A DNA stretch of 47,988 bases from Treponema sp. UBA1233. GTDB lineage: Bacteria > Spirochaetota > Spirochaetia > Treponematales > Treponemataceae. The translations under genes were made by a program, and so were the position numbers. Of the stretch, positions 1 through 9,902 are shown in pieces. Location of the stretch: NCBI GenBank assembly GCA_002309305.1, contig DBWR01000033.1, positions 14,979 through 62,966 on the forward strand. Direction: 5' to 3'. The notes below the pieces were generated by a model that was not told where the DNA came from, made no database searches, and was given only the letters and a program-made list of their open reading frames with translations. Each line of letters opens with the position of its first letter. Within the stretch, counting starts at the first letter, position 1.

Positions 1-723
1 TTTGACCAGGCCATCATCTTTACAGCCCCGTCAGTACGCTACAAGGTCATGCCTGCGGGACATGAGGAATTATGGGTGGACAATCCCGCCGAATTCCCCG
101 AGGGCAAGATTCAGGGTGCGGAGGAACCTTACATCAAGGCCTCAATCATCACACCTTCGGAATATCTGGGGCCCATCATGGAACTTTGCCGTATGAAGCG
201 CGGTACACAAAAGGACATGCAGTATCTGGACGAAAAGCGTGTTGAACTTATATACGAGATGCCCCTTGCCGAGGTTCTGTTTGATTTCTATGACAAGCTC
301 AAGTCCTACAGCCGCGGATATGCCAGCTTTGACTACGAGGTAACCGATTACAGGCCTACGGATCTTGTCAAAATCGACATTCTTATAAACGGAAAGCCGG
401 TTGACGCATTGGCACAGCTTTGTTTCAGGGCGTCTTCTGTTGAAAGGGCCAAGGTTGTCTGCGAAAGGCTCAAGGGTGAGATTGCCCGACAGCAGTTCAA
501 GGTGGCGATTCAGGGTGCCATAGGAAGCCAGATTATTGCCCGTGAGACCGTAAATCCGGTACGTAAGGACGTTCTTGCAAAGTGTTATGGCGGTGACGTT
601 ACCCGAAAGAGGAAGCTTCTTGAAAAACAGAAGGCAGGTAAAAAACGAATGCTCATGGCAGGTAATGTCGAGCTCCCACAGAGTGCGTTCCTTGCTGTCC
701 TTAGGGAAAAGGAAGACAACTGA
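1..723 (+). CDS. lepA: Elongation factor 4 (LepA), C-terminal part
   Basis: The reading frame is open from base 1 and ends at TGA 721-723, giving about 240 residues of the C-terminal part of LepA/EF4, a ribosome-associated GTPase that acts on stalled or mispositioned elongation complexes. The GTPase domain lies outside the window. What remains covers the EF-G-like domain V region (a fragment reading SVRYKV, then EPYIKASIITPSEYLG) and the LepA-specific C-terminal domain, including the conserved YGGDVTRKRKLLEKQKAGKK segment and the terminal F-L-A-V-L motif. The ATG at 49 is internal and is not the gene start. Only 2 nt separate the stop from the next gene, so the two are probably co-transcribed. 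Identification is strong because the C-terminal domain is diagnostic. Confidence 0.97.
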   Translation, partial: FDQAIIFTAPSVRYKVMPAGHEELWVDNPAEFPEGKIQGAEEPYIKASIITPSEYLGPIMELCRMKRGTQKDMQYLDEKRVELIYEMPLAEVLFDFYDKLKSYSRGYASFDYEVTDYRPTDLVKIDILINGKPVDALAQLCFRASSVERAKVVCERLKGEIARQQFKVAIQGAIGSQIIARETVNPVRKDVLAKCYGGDVTRKRKLLEKQKAGKKRMLMAGNVELPQSAFLAVLREKEDN

Positions 724-725
724 AA

Positions 726-1394
726 ATGGAAGGTATAAAAGCCGTTGCATTTGACATTGACGGAACTCTGTATGCTGACTGGAAATTGAACATACCCATT
801 TCCCTTTATGTCTGCCGTCATCTTTCATTTTTCCTCTGCTACAGCCGTGTAAGGAAAAAGCTGCACAGAACCGCTCCACTGGCAGATTTCTACGAGTATC
901 AGGCACGCCTTTTGGCTTTTGCGATGAAAACCACCCCGGAAGAGGCCAAGAAGAACATTCAGCAGATATGCTATGACGGAATGAAACCCTATTTCCGCAG
1001 GATAAAACCCTACCGTCATGCTAAGGAATGTATAGAAAAGCTAAAGGAAAAGGGCTATAAAATCGGCATACTTTCTGATTTTCCCCCGGATCAAAAGGGC
1101 GACATATGGGGAATCAGGGAACTCTGCGACGTTTGTATAGGGTCTGAGGAGTCTGGTGCGCTGAAACCTTCATTATATCCGTTTGGAATCCTTGCCATGA
1201 AGCTTGGGGTAAGGCCGGGAGAAGTGCTTTATGTCGGAAACAGCATGCGGTGCGACGTACATGGGGCCCTTAACGCGGGCATGAGGAGTGCCTATTTGCT
1301 CAAGGGTTGGAGGAAAATTTTCAATAAACCGCCAAAAGATGTTGATATTTGCTTCAAAAACTATCGCCAATTACTTGATATTGTGCTAAAATAG
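726..1394 (+). CDS. HAD-family phosphatase
   Basis: A 222-residue HAD-superfamily hydrolase, a cytoplasmic Asp-nucleophile phosphatase family. Motif I is FDIDGTLY near residues 9-16, with nucleophile Asp and general acid two positions later. A Ser in an ILSDFPP stretch fits motif II. Motif III Lys sits in GALKPSLYPF and motif IV in YVGNSMRCDVHGA. A helical insertion after motif I (residues about 20-90) fits subfamily I caps. The substrate cannot be told from sequence. It starts 2 nt after lepA, with a purine-rich GGAAAAGGAAG-type stretch just upstream inside the lepA 3' end, so it is probably translated from the lepA message. Confidence 0.9.
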   Translation: MEGIKAVAFDIDGTLYADWKLNIPISLYVCRHLSFFLCYSRVRKKLHRTAPLADFYEYQARLLAFAMKTTPEEAKKNIQQICYDGMKPYFRRIKPYRHAKECIEKLKEKGYKIGILSDFPPDQKGDIWGIRELCDVCIGSEESGALKPSLYPFGILAMKLGVRPGEVLYVGNSMRCDVHGALNAGMRSAYLLKGWRKIFNKPPKDVDICFKNYRQLLDIVLK

Positions 1395-1409
1395 AATAAC
1401 TGTTATAAT
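1381..1409 (+). promoter_or_regulatory. Probable sigma70-type promoter of the giant coiled-coil gene
   Basis: TTGTGC (1381-1386), a 17-nt spacer and a perfect TATAAT (1404-1409) lie upstream of the gene starting at 1472. A second TATAAT at 1415-1420 lacks a good -35 at 17 nt. The implied leader is about 55 nt. The -35 is weak (TTG only), so confidence rests on the -10 and spacing. Confidence 0.5.
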
Positions 1410-1471
1410 AAGGCTATAATCGTGTAGTCTGTATACACAGATAAAAAGATATATTCTAAAAGGTATCATTT

Positions 1472-4400
1472 ATGATTCTAGCTATCGTAGTGTCAGCGGC
1501 TCTGTCTGCTGTTATCAGTATTGTTATTACTCAGGTAACCAAAAGTCAGAATGCAATGGATAAGGTCAAAAAGTATGCCGACAGGCGTCAGGCAGAATTT
1601 GACGATTATTTCAAAACCGAAAAAGACAATATCCAGCTTTTGAGGAGCGAACTCGAAAGCAAGGATGCCCAGGCAAAGGCGGCCGTAAAGAGACTGGACC
1701 AGCAGAAGGCGGAATTCGACAAGCTGGTGGCGAGCATTCAGGATCCGATAGACCAGGTCAACTACATCACCGACAAAATCGACTCCTACGATGAGGTTCT
1801 GCACAACCTCATGGAAATGACCACCGCCGTAGAGGAAAACCTTCAGAAGGTCAAGGACGAGGCTCACGTCATAGATGTGTTCAACGGACGCTTGAATGAC
1901 CAGAACAAAAAGGTTGCTTCAATCGACAGGCAGATAGGAGCCCTTGTACATAAATTCACAGAATCAAACCAGAACGGACTCAAGCATTTGGGCGATTCAC
2001 TTCTGGAAGAATACGAAAGCCGCGCACAGTCAATCGCAGATTCTACACAGCATGCAATAGAAGAAAGCCGCGTAATCATGAACAAGATTGCCGCCGACAT
2101 AAAGGATACCTATGACAATGCCGCAGAAAGGGCAAGCAGGCTCGAAGACGCAGCATTTGAAAAGCTTCAGAAGAATTCAGATGAACGCAGCGCCGCTCTC
2201 ATGGAAGAACTTGGAACCCAGACCAGACAGCTCCAGGCACTCATCGACAGCCGCATCCAGAACGCACAGGAAAGCATCAACGAACAGACGGAAAACTTCA
2301 ACGCATCCCTTGACGGACAGAAAAAGGCATTCGAAAAAGAATACAACCAGCGAATGGCAGAAATCTCCGCCCAGCTTTTGGGACAGGCAAATACAATCAA
2401 CAAGAAGTTTACCGAAAAACTTGAAAATCTTGAGCAGTTTGTTGTTGACAGAACCAATGCCCTTGACAATTCATGCAACGAAAAGACAAAGGCCCTTGCA
2501 CTTGCATTTGACGAAAACTCAGTCAGCATAGCATCAATGTTCGAGGAAAAGTCCCAGGATCTGGAAAGCCAGTTCAACGCGAAAATACAGAATCTTGTTC
2601 AGGCATTCAAACAGCGCTCCAAAGACTTTGAGGAAGAGTACAAGCAGAGGAACGAAAACCTTTCACAGTCATTCAAGGAACATACCAAGGAGCTTGAAGA
2701 AACATATCAGGACAAGACTGATACTCTTGTTTCCATGTTCACAGAAAAATCAAAGATTCTTGTCGATGATTTTAGCGAAAGGACAAACAAGATTTATTCA
2801 GAGATAAACGAAAAGACCGGAACCCTCAATTCCGAAGTTGAAGACCGTTTGCGCGAAGTGGAAGATGCCGTACTGCAGAAGATGGAAAATGTCTCTGCAT
2901 CACTTGAAGAACGCACCAAGGCAATCGAAGACAACGTATACGATACCACTGACACACTTTCATCAGACCTTACCGAACGCCTCAACGACCTTGAATCTAT
3001 GGTAACCCAGCGTACCGAAGATTTGAGCGCATCTGTTGAACTCAGGACTTCTACTCTGGAAGAAAATGTCGCCAACCTTACCGAGCGTCTTGAAACCTCT
3101 GTTGAAGAAAGAACCAGAACCCTTGAGGAAAACGTAACCAATACGATAGAAACACTTTCTTCTGATGTACAGGAACGCACCCAGAACCTTGAGACTTCTG
3201 TTGAAGAACGAACCCAGAATCTTGAGGACTCAGTAAACGAGCGTACCCAGAATCTTGAAAACGCAGTCAATTCAACTCTTGAAAAAATCACTTCGGCAGT
3301 TACTGCAAAAACCAGCGGTGTTGTCGAAAGCCTTACATCCAAGACTGACTATATCGAAAGCGACTTCAACCAGAGAATCACTACCCTTACCGATGAGATG
3401 AATACCCGCACCGGTACCCTTGAAAACGAACTCAACGAAAAGACTTCTTATCTTGCCGAGGCAGTTCATACAAGGACACAGGAACTTGAGGAATCCGTAA
3501 CGAACAAAATCCAGGAGATGACAGATTCCATCCAGGCCAAGACAAATGACTTTGACGTTTCTGTTGATGACACTGTTGAGGAACTTACCAATTCTGTTGA
3601 AACACGCACACATGATGTTGAAGAGAAAGTCGGACAGGTTCTTCAAACCCTTACCACTTCCCTTAGCGAAAAGACACAGTGGCTTGAAAATACACTCAAC
3701 GACAAGACCAGCGCGCTTACCGTTGCATTGGAAACACGCACTCATTCTCTTGAAGATCAGATCCGCACACGCACCGATGAGCTTGAGGAAGAGGTCACAG
3801 GAAAGACTGGACGCTTTGCCGAAATGGTTGATTCCAAGACACGCGGAGTTGAAGAGACAATCTACCGCCGCCTTGATGATCTTGCAGGACAGCTTGAAAA
3901 CCGCACGCAGAATCTTGAAAACCTCTATAATCAGAGAACACAGGAACTTGAGGATTCAGTTGCAACACGCACAGACTCCCTTGAAGAATCAGTCACCAAG
4001 CGTACCGATGATCTTGAGGAGTACGTAAGCAACAGGACACAGACGGTTGAGGCCTCATGTAAACAGCGCATCTCAGCCATGTCATCATCATTCAACGAAA
4101 AGACTTCTGCAATTGATGCTGAGATAAAGAAGCGCGTAACCGAACTTACCGATTTGCTCAGCGACAAGAATTCTGAATTCAGTACTGAACTTAAACAGAA
4201 GACTTCCGCTCTGGCACTTTCTCTCAATGAAGTTACAAAGAATCTTGAAAATGCGATTACGGAAAAAACCTCACTGCTTGCCGAACAGCTGGAAACCAGA
4301 ACCAGTTCACTTGACGCTGACATCAAGCAGAGGACAACGACACTTTCCAATACATTCAACGAACGCTTTACAACTCTTGATACCGACATCAGGGAAAAGA

Positions 4401-7400
4401 CCGGCGACTTGAACATGCGTACCACGACAATCAGCTCTGACATAAAGAAGAAGACCGAGGCTCTTGAAGCACTCCTCAAGCAGAAGCTGGATGACATGAC
4501 GTTCAACGTTCAGCAGGAAACCGAAAACGCCATCGAACGCTATCGCAGCACTACCGCAAGTTATGAGCAGGATGTTGACAACCGTACAAAGGAATTGTAT
4601 CAGGCCTTGCAGGACAGGACCGCAATACTTTCTGACCAGATAAACGACAAGTCCGGATCGCTTGAGGTAGGAATCAACCAGAAGATTTCCGCCATGATTG
4701 CAGAGGTAAAGGAACAGGCAGACAAGGCAATCGCACAGTATGCAGAAACAACAGGTGCATACACGCGCAACATCGAGACACGTACAGCTGAACTTCAGGC
4801 CGCTTTGGAAGAACGTACCTCCGACCTTGAAAAACAGATCAAGGATACGTCCGGTGCCCTTGAGGTTCAGGTTGTGGACCGCTTGAACTCCATGGTAGAA
4901 GACGTAAGGACACGTGCAGATGCCGCAATTGAACAGTACAACGAACTGACGAGCACATACACACAGAATCTTGAAGACCGCACACAGGAACTCCAGACTC
5001 AGCTTGAAGACAAGACTTCAACACTTCAGGACGAAATCGAGGACCGCACTTCAAGACTTCAGGATGCAATAGAAGACCGCACCGGCAGCTTGGAAAACCT
5101 TTTGGAAGACAAGACCGGTTCAATGCAGTCAATGATAGAAAACCGCACAGACTCCATGCAGGAACTTTTGGACACACGCACTGGCTTTATCGAAAAAGAA
5201 TTTGCCGAGCGCACAAGGGATTTTGAGGACAGCCTCATGGATAAAGCTCAGGTTCTTGAAGACATGATAGAAGACAAGACCGGAAGCCTTTCTGAGCTCT
5301 TGGAAAGCAAGACCGGAGCAATGAACGACCTTCTGCAGTCACGTACTGGAAACCTTGCGCAGGAATTCAGCGACCGCATGCAGAACTTTGAATCCGACCT
5401 GATGGGTAAGGCACAGAATCTTGAGGCGACGCTTGAAAACCGCACGGGTAATCTTTCAGAACTGTTGGAAAACAGGACAAGCTCAATGCAGGAGATGATA
5501 GAAACCCGTACAGAATCAATGCAGGAACTTCTTGACTCCCGCACTGGAACAATCGAGCAGGAATTCAACGACCGCGTACAGGATTTTGAATCCAACATCA
5601 TGGACAGGGCAGAAAGCATCGAAAACATGATTGAGGAACGTACCGGAAATCTGGAACAGCTGTTGGGAAGCCGCACAAGCAATCTGGAAGATCAGTTTGC
5701 AGAACGTACCCAGAATTTTGAGGGACGCATACTTGACCGTGCCCAAAGCCTTCAGGTGATGATAGAGACAAAGACCAACGGAATAGAACAGGATCTGCAG
5801 CAGAAGATTCAGAGCATTGATGATCTTGTAAACGACCGCACAGAATCACTTCAGGAACTTGTGGCGACAAAAACCGGAGCACTTGAAGATGACGTATATT
5901 CAAAGATAGAGATGATGCAGGATACTCTGCAGACAAAGACCAGCGACCTTGAGGATGCCGTAAACGAGCGTCTTGCAGGTTTGCAGGATGATGTCTTTGG
6001 ACGTACCGAAACACTCACCAATCAGGTTAACGAAAGGATCCTTCCTCTTGAAGACCTTGTAAACGACCGTGCTTCCGTAATTGTTGAATCGGTAATCAAT
6101 AAGACCGATGAACTTGAACGCTCTGTAAATGAAAAGACCCAAGCCCTGGAAGAAAGCCTCAATCAGAAGACAGGCGCACTTCAGGATGAAGTCTATTCCC
6201 GCACCGGCAGCCTGAGCGACGAGTTGAACGAAAAGACTCAGACTCTTGCGGAACAGCTTGCGATTAAGACAGGAAACCTTGAGCAGGCACTCAACGAAAG
6301 GACAGGAAACCTTGAGCATGTGCTTACTGTAAGGACTGGAAGTCTTGAACAGGAACTCAACAAGAGGACGGAAAATCTTGAGCAGGCACTCAACGAAAAG
6401 ACGGGCAGCCTTGAGCAGGATTTGCATGACAGGACGGAAGCCGTTGCACAGTCTGTAAGGGCAATAACCGAAAACATAACCGGTCAGGTAAACGACAGGA
6501 CTTCGGCACTTCAGACCAACGTGGAAGAACTTGTTTCTGCACTTGAGAATTCCGTTCAGGAAAGGACACAGAATGTATCGGAAGCTGTAACTGGTAAAAC
6601 AGACTCCCTTATAAAAATGATCGAAGACCGCACCATTACGATGGAAAAAAATGCCAACGAAAGAACCGAACTTGTGGAACGCGACATCAAGGACAGGACC
6701 GCTTCTCTGGAAAAATCCTATACCACAAAATTCGCAAGCCTTTCAAAGATTTACTCCGACAAGGCGGCTTCAATTACAAAGGCCATAAAGGTAAATGCCA
6801 GTGCTCTGGAAAAAGACCTTGCAGCCAAAATCGAACTCCTTACAAAGAACGTAAAGGAAAAGACGGAAAATCTGGATCAGGCTGTAAACCATTCTACTTC
6901 AGATATGGAAAGCAATGTCATAGGCATTGTATCACGCCTGCAGGAAGAACTGGATAAGAAGACAAGCGCTCTGGAAGTTGCCGTTAGGGAAACGAACTCA
7001 GATGCATCCGAAGCCATTACCAAGAAGGTTACCGAGATTACTTCCGACCTCTTTGAAAAGGTGAACAGGCTTGAGGAAACAGTTGAGCAGAAGACCAGAC
7101 AAATGGAAGAAGAATCCAATTCTCAGATTCTTGAGTTCAGGGATTCCGTTCTTGCTACATTGAATAATGCACGTGAAACCGCCGCAGAACTTGAACAGAC
7201 GACTGTTGGAAACACAAGCCGCCTTGATGACATCGAGAGCAGGATGCAGGTTAAGGTTCAGGAACTGGAACAGAAATATGACGGCCTCTTTGACGAAGCT
7301 TTTGCCAAAGCGGAACAGAAGGAAACTTCTTCTTACGAGAAATACAAGGAGATGTCTGTCACTCACTTGAACAAGTATAAGTCTGAACTTCAGGTGTTTG

Positions 7401-9859
7401 TGTCTGACATGCAAAAGAACATTGCTGATTCACTTGCCGACGTTCAAAACCGTGCGGATCTGATGAGGACGCAGGTAGAGGATGCCATAGCGGATACAAA
7501 GGCACAGTATGAAAAATCAATAGAAGAGTCTCATGCCATTGCCGAAAGAATCAACCAGGAGACTACACTTTCCGCCGACAAGCTTGCGAACTTTGACAGG
7601 GAAATGAAGGAACAGTTTGTCCTGTTTGATGAAAGCTTGAATAAGGCCATGAAGTCAATCTCCATGGATTATGAAAACAAGCAGTCAGTATTCCTTGCAG
7701 GTCTGGACAAGCAGCTGGACAAATACAAGGAAGAAATGGACTACCGCTTCAACAAACTGAATACGGCAGGAGCAGATGTTGACAAGCTGGAAGACGCCCT
7801 TAGGAAGATAATGGATCAGGCTCAGAAACGTGTTCTTGGTGACTTTGAGAAGTTTACCACAAGCGTTTCCAAAAACCACGTCAACTTTGAGACATCACTC
7901 AAGTCAAGAAGCGACAAGCTCAAGGAAGAAGTTGAAACCCTTGAAGTTACTCTTGAAGACCTCAAGCAGAAGGCATATACCTCAACAAGCTCACAGCTCA
8001 AGGTCTTTGAAGATACATTTACTGTGGATCTTAAAAAGAGGGAAGAGGCAATCAACCAGCAGCTTAATGAGTGGAAGAACAAATTCGATACACGCATAGA
8101 AAACTTTACCAACACCTATGAAGAAAGCCGCAGGGATTTGGAAACACGTTATGCAGATGAATTGAAGAACCGCATAACCGAGATTCAGACCAAGACCACA
8201 GAACAGGAATCACGTTTCCAGGCCGCTTTGCAGACAGGACAGAGTACGATAGAAAATCAGATCAACACCGTCAACCAGCGTCTGCATGACTTTATAGAAC
8301 AGTACCGTGCATCGTTAAAGAGTACGACGGAACAGGCCAATGCAATCCTCAAGCAGGAAAGCGACGGATACAACCGCAAGATTACCGAACAGCTGGCAGA
8401 AAACCTCCGCACAATGAACGCACAGTTTGCCGACATCAGGACGGAATTCGACCAGAAGCAAAAGAATAATGCGGCCGCATTGGATGAAACAACACAGAGT
8501 GTAAATGAGTTCAAGCAGCAGCTTACCAGACAGCTCAAGGAAACAAGCGACAAGTATGAGCAGGACCTCCTGTTCTTTATGCAAAAGCAGCAGCAGAGTT
8601 ATGCGGACATCGATGCCAAGACACAGGAATCAAGACAAAAGGTTCAGGACGACATCGACATCCTTACGGAAAAGGCTGAGGCGGCACTCAAACTGTATGA
8701 GGATCGTTCAGGTCAGATTTTGCAGCAGCTCCAGAAACGCTACGAGGCAATGGTTCAGAGCACTCAGGGAATGCTTCAGGATGCAACAGGTCAGGCAGAC
8801 CGCCAGATCAAGGAACTCAAGCACAACCTCAAGGACACTGTTGATGCGGACAAGCAGGCATATCAGCGCATGATAGAGCACTTGAATGATGACACCAACG
8901 CACTTCAGATGCGCATTGATGAAATCAACAAGGGAATCACACGCTTTACGGCTCAGACAGGTTTGTTTGACAAGGCAGACCAGCTTAAAAAGCAGCTCAA
9001 TTCTTCAATCGAAAACCTTCAGGAAAAGATTAACGGATTTGCAAGTTACGAAGTTAAGGTAAACAACGTGCGCCAGATGATTGAGCAGGTTCAGCAGATG
9101 AGCGCCGACATCGACAACCGCATTTCCAGCTTCAATGCACAGAAGAATCAGCTTGACGGTTTGGACCAGAAGTTCAACAGGCTTATGGCATTGAGCAATT
9201 CAATGGACGACAAGATAGCGGAATTGAATGTTACCAACGACAAGCTTGTCAACATGCAGGTAACCGTACGTAATTTCCAGGATTCCCTCAATGGAATTCA
9301 GGCTCAGTACGACAGAATCGAAACTAAGTCAGAGACAATCGAAAAAGTTGCAAACAATGTAGACAGCACTGCAGACCGCATCCACGATTTGGAAAACAGG
9401 CTGGCATCATGCAACACTCAGCTTGACGATTTGCCCGGACAGCTGGAAGAGCTTCAGGACGGCATCAACATGATAATGAAGCACAACAACAACATCAACG
9501 AAGCCGTAGACAAACTGTCATCCCTCCAGCAGATTCTGGATGAAACCGAAGAACGCATGGATACACTCAACGAAACCAAGACCGGAATACTTGGAATCGA
9601 GGAACGCCTGCAGAAACTTGCCAAGAATGCGGACAAACAGATTGGCGTACTGCAGATGATTACCAGAAACAATGTTTCCAAGAAAAAGAAGGATTTGGAA
9701 AAGGCAAGCAAGAATGGCGGTGGCATTACACCACAGAAGCGTGAGAACGTAAGGGAACTCAAGCGCATGGGCTGGACAAATGAGCAGATCGCCGAAAGCG
9801 TTGGTCTTTCAGAAGAAGCGGTTGAGCTCATTCTGGAAATTCCATCTGATGACGAATGA
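1472..9859 (+). CDS. Giant membrane-anchored coiled-coil protein with 11-residue repeats (SpiroCoCo type)
   Basis: 2795 residues, nearly all predicted helix. Residues 1-20 are hydrophobic (MILAIVVSAALSAVISIVI), a single N-terminal anchor that would leave the rest cytoplasmic. From about residue 259 to 1871 the chain is a near-perfect array of 11-residue units of the form x-x-[RK]-T-x-x-L-E-x-x-[VIL]. I counted 65 units in register (from base 2246), one 7-residue insert at bases 4391-4411, then 81 more (to base 7084). Less regular coiled coil follows to about residue 2730. The last about 37 residues are compact and helix-turn-helix-like (NVRELKRMGWTNEQIAESVG...). An AAAGG-like site precedes ATG 1472. 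The architecture matches what I know as the spirochaete SpiroCoCo coiled-coil family. A scaffold or filament role is inference; no enzymatic motif was seen. Confidence 0.9.
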   Translation: MILAIVVSAALSAVISIVITQVTKSQNAMDKVKKYADRRQAEFDDYFKTEKDNIQLLRSELESKDAQAKAAVKRLDQQKAEFDKLVASIQDPIDQVNYITDKIDSYDEVLHNLMEMTTAVEENLQKVKDEAHVIDVFNGRLNDQNKKVASIDRQIGALVHKFTESNQNGLKHLGDSLLEEYESRAQSIADSTQHAIEESRVIMNKIAADIKDTYDNAAERASRLEDAAFEKLQKNSDERSAALMEELGTQTRQLQALIDSRIQNAQESINEQTENFNASLDGQKKAFEKEYNQRMAEISAQLLGQANTINKKFTEKLENLEQFVVDRTNALDNSCNEKTKALALAFDENSVSIASMFEEKSQDLESQFNAKIQNLVQAFKQRSKDFEEEYKQRNENLSQSFKEHTKELEETYQDKTDTLVSMFTEKSKILVDDFSERTNKIYSEINEKTGTLNSEVEDRLREVEDAVLQKMENVSASLEERTKAIEDNVYDTTDTLSSDLTERLNDLESMVTQRTEDLSASVELRTSTLEENVANLTERLETSVEERTRTLEENVTNTIETLSSDVQERTQNLETSVEERTQNLEDSVNERTQNLENAVNSTLEKITSAVTAKTSGVVESLTSKTDYIESDFNQRITTLTDEMNTRTGTLENELNEKTSYLAEAVHTRTQELEESVTNKIQEMTDSIQAKTNDFDVSVDDTVEELTNSVETRTHDVEEKVGQVLQTLTTSLSEKTQWLENTLNDKTSALTVALETRTHSLEDQIRTRTDELEEEVTGKTGRFAEMVDSKTRGVEETIYRRLDDLAGQLENRTQNLENLYNQRTQELEDSVATRTDSLEESVTKRTDDLEEYVSNRTQTVEASCKQRISAMSSSFNEKTSAIDAEIKKRVTELTDLLSDKNSEFSTELKQKTSALALSLNEVTKNLENAITEKTSLLAEQLETRTSSLDADIKQRTTTLSNTFNERFTTLDTDIREKTGDLNMRTTTISSDIKKKTEALEALLKQKLDDMTFNVQQETENAIERYRSTTASYEQDVDNRTKELYQALQDRTAILSDQINDKSGSLEVGINQKISAMIAEVKEQADKAIAQYAETTGAYTRNIETRTAELQAALEERTSDLEKQIKDTSGALEVQVVDRLNSMVEDVRTRADAAIEQYNELTSTYTQNLEDRTQELQTQLEDKTSTLQDEIEDRTSRLQDAIEDRTGSLENLLEDKTGSMQSMIENRTDSMQELLDTRTGFIEKEFAERTRDFEDSLMDKAQVLEDMIEDKTGSLSELLESKTGAMNDLLQSRTGNLAQEFSDRMQNFESDLMGKAQNLEATLENRTGNLSELLENRTSSMQEMIETRTESMQELLDSRTGTIEQEFNDRVQDFESNIMDRAESIENMIEERTGNLEQLLGSRTSNLEDQFAERTQNFEGRILDRAQSLQVMIETKTNGIEQDLQQKIQSIDDLVNDRTESLQELVATKTGALEDDVYSKIEMMQDTLQTKTSDLEDAVNERLAGLQDDVFGRTETLTNQVNERILPLEDLVNDRASVIVESVINKTDELERSVNEKTQALEESLNQKTGALQDEVYSRTGSLSDELNEKTQTLAEQLAIKTGNLEQALNERTGNLEHVLTVRTGSLEQELNKRTENLEQALNEKTGSLEQDLHDRTEAVAQSVRAITENITGQVNDRTSALQTNVEELVSALENSVQERTQNVSEAVTGKTDSLIKMIEDRTITMEKNANERTELVERDIKDRTASLEKSYTTKFASLSKIYSDKAASITKAIKVNASALEKDLAAKIELLTKNVKEKTENLDQAVNHSTSDMESNVIGIVSRLQEELDKKTSALEVAVRETNSDASEAITKKVTEITSDLFEKVNRLEETVEQKTRQMEEESNSQILEFRDSVLATLNNARETAAELEQTTVGNTSRLDDIESRMQVKVQELEQKYDGLFDEAFAKAEQKETSSYEKYKEMSVTHLNKYKSELQVFVSDMQKNIADSLADVQNRADLMRTQVEDAIADTKAQYEKSIEESHAIAERINQETTLSADKLANFDREMKEQFVLFDESLNKAMKSISMDYENKQSVFLAGLDKQLDKYKEEMDYRFNKLNTAGADVDKLEDALRKIMDQAQKRVLGDFEKFTTSVSKNHVNFETSLKSRSDKLKEEVETLEVTLEDLKQKAYTSTSSQLKVFEDTFTVDLKKREEAINQQLNEWKNKFDTRIENFTNTYEESRRDLETRYADELKNRITEIQTKTTEQESRFQAALQTGQSTIENQINTVNQRLHDFIEQYRASLKSTTEQANAILKQESDGYNRKITEQLAENLRTMNAQFADIRTEFDQKQKNNAAALDETTQSVNEFKQQLTRQLKETSDKYEQDLLFFMQKQQQSYADIDAKTQESRQKVQDDIDILTEKAEAALKLYEDRSGQILQQLQKRYEAMVQSTQGMLQDATGQADRQIKELKHNLKDTVDADKQAYQRMIEHLNDDTNALQMRIDEINKGITRFTAQTGLFDKADQLKKQLNSSIENLQEKINGFASYEVKVNNVRQMIEQVQQMSADIDNRISSFNAQKNQLDGLDQKFNRLMALSNSMDDKIAELNVTNDKLVNMQVTVRNFQDSLNGIQAQYDRIETKSETIEKVANNVDSTADRIHDLENRLASCNTQLDDLPGQLEELQDGINMIMKHNNNINEAVDKLSSLQQILDETEERMDTLNETKTGILGIEERLQKLAKNADKQIGVLQMITRNNVSKKKKDLEKASKNGGGITPQKRENVRELKRMGWTNEQIAESVGLSEEAVELILEIPSDDE
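2246..7084 (+). repeat. At least 146 tandem 33-bp (11-codon) degenerate repeats inside the coiled-coil gene
   Basis: Consecutive 33-bp units encode hendecads such as EERTQNLEDSV, NERTQNLENAV and ENRTGNLSELL. Counting units and checking against base positions gives exact register: 65 units from 2246 to 4390, a 21-bp interruption at 4391-4411 (REKTGDL), 17 units to 4972 and 64 units to 7084. Nucleotide identity between units is only moderate, so the repeat is conserved at protein level. Within 5072-5750 a higher-order pattern of 4-6 units recurs, ending in units like RTGxIxQEF, xDRxQDFES and MDRAQxLExMI. Within 4511-4972 a 66-residue (6 x 11) superrepeat containing [AI]xxQY is visible. Confidence 0.9.
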
Positions 9860-9867
9860 GTTTTGAA

Positions 9868-9896
9868 TTGAATTTTTATATATTTTAGGATATAAT
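9868..9896 (+). promoter_or_regulatory. Promoter of carD, abutting the start codon
   Basis: TTGAAT (9868-9873), 17-nt spacer, TATAAT (9891-9896). The carD ATG at 9903 follows the -10 box by 6 nt, so transcription would start at or next to the start codon. The only Shine-Dalgarno-like AGGA (9887-9890) lies inside the promoter spacer, 12 nt before the ATG. Confidence 0.7.
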
Positions 9897-9902
9897 GGAA
9901 TT

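Noticed and set aside
142..906. 254-codon minus-strand frame at the left edge
   Set aside because: Antisense to lepA and the HAD gene, both firmly identified; its translation has no recognisable pattern.
2246..7084. Regular 33-bp repeats considered as a CRISPR array or satellite
   Set aside because: No identical repeats and no spacers; the period equals 11 codons in one open frame and conservation is at protein level.
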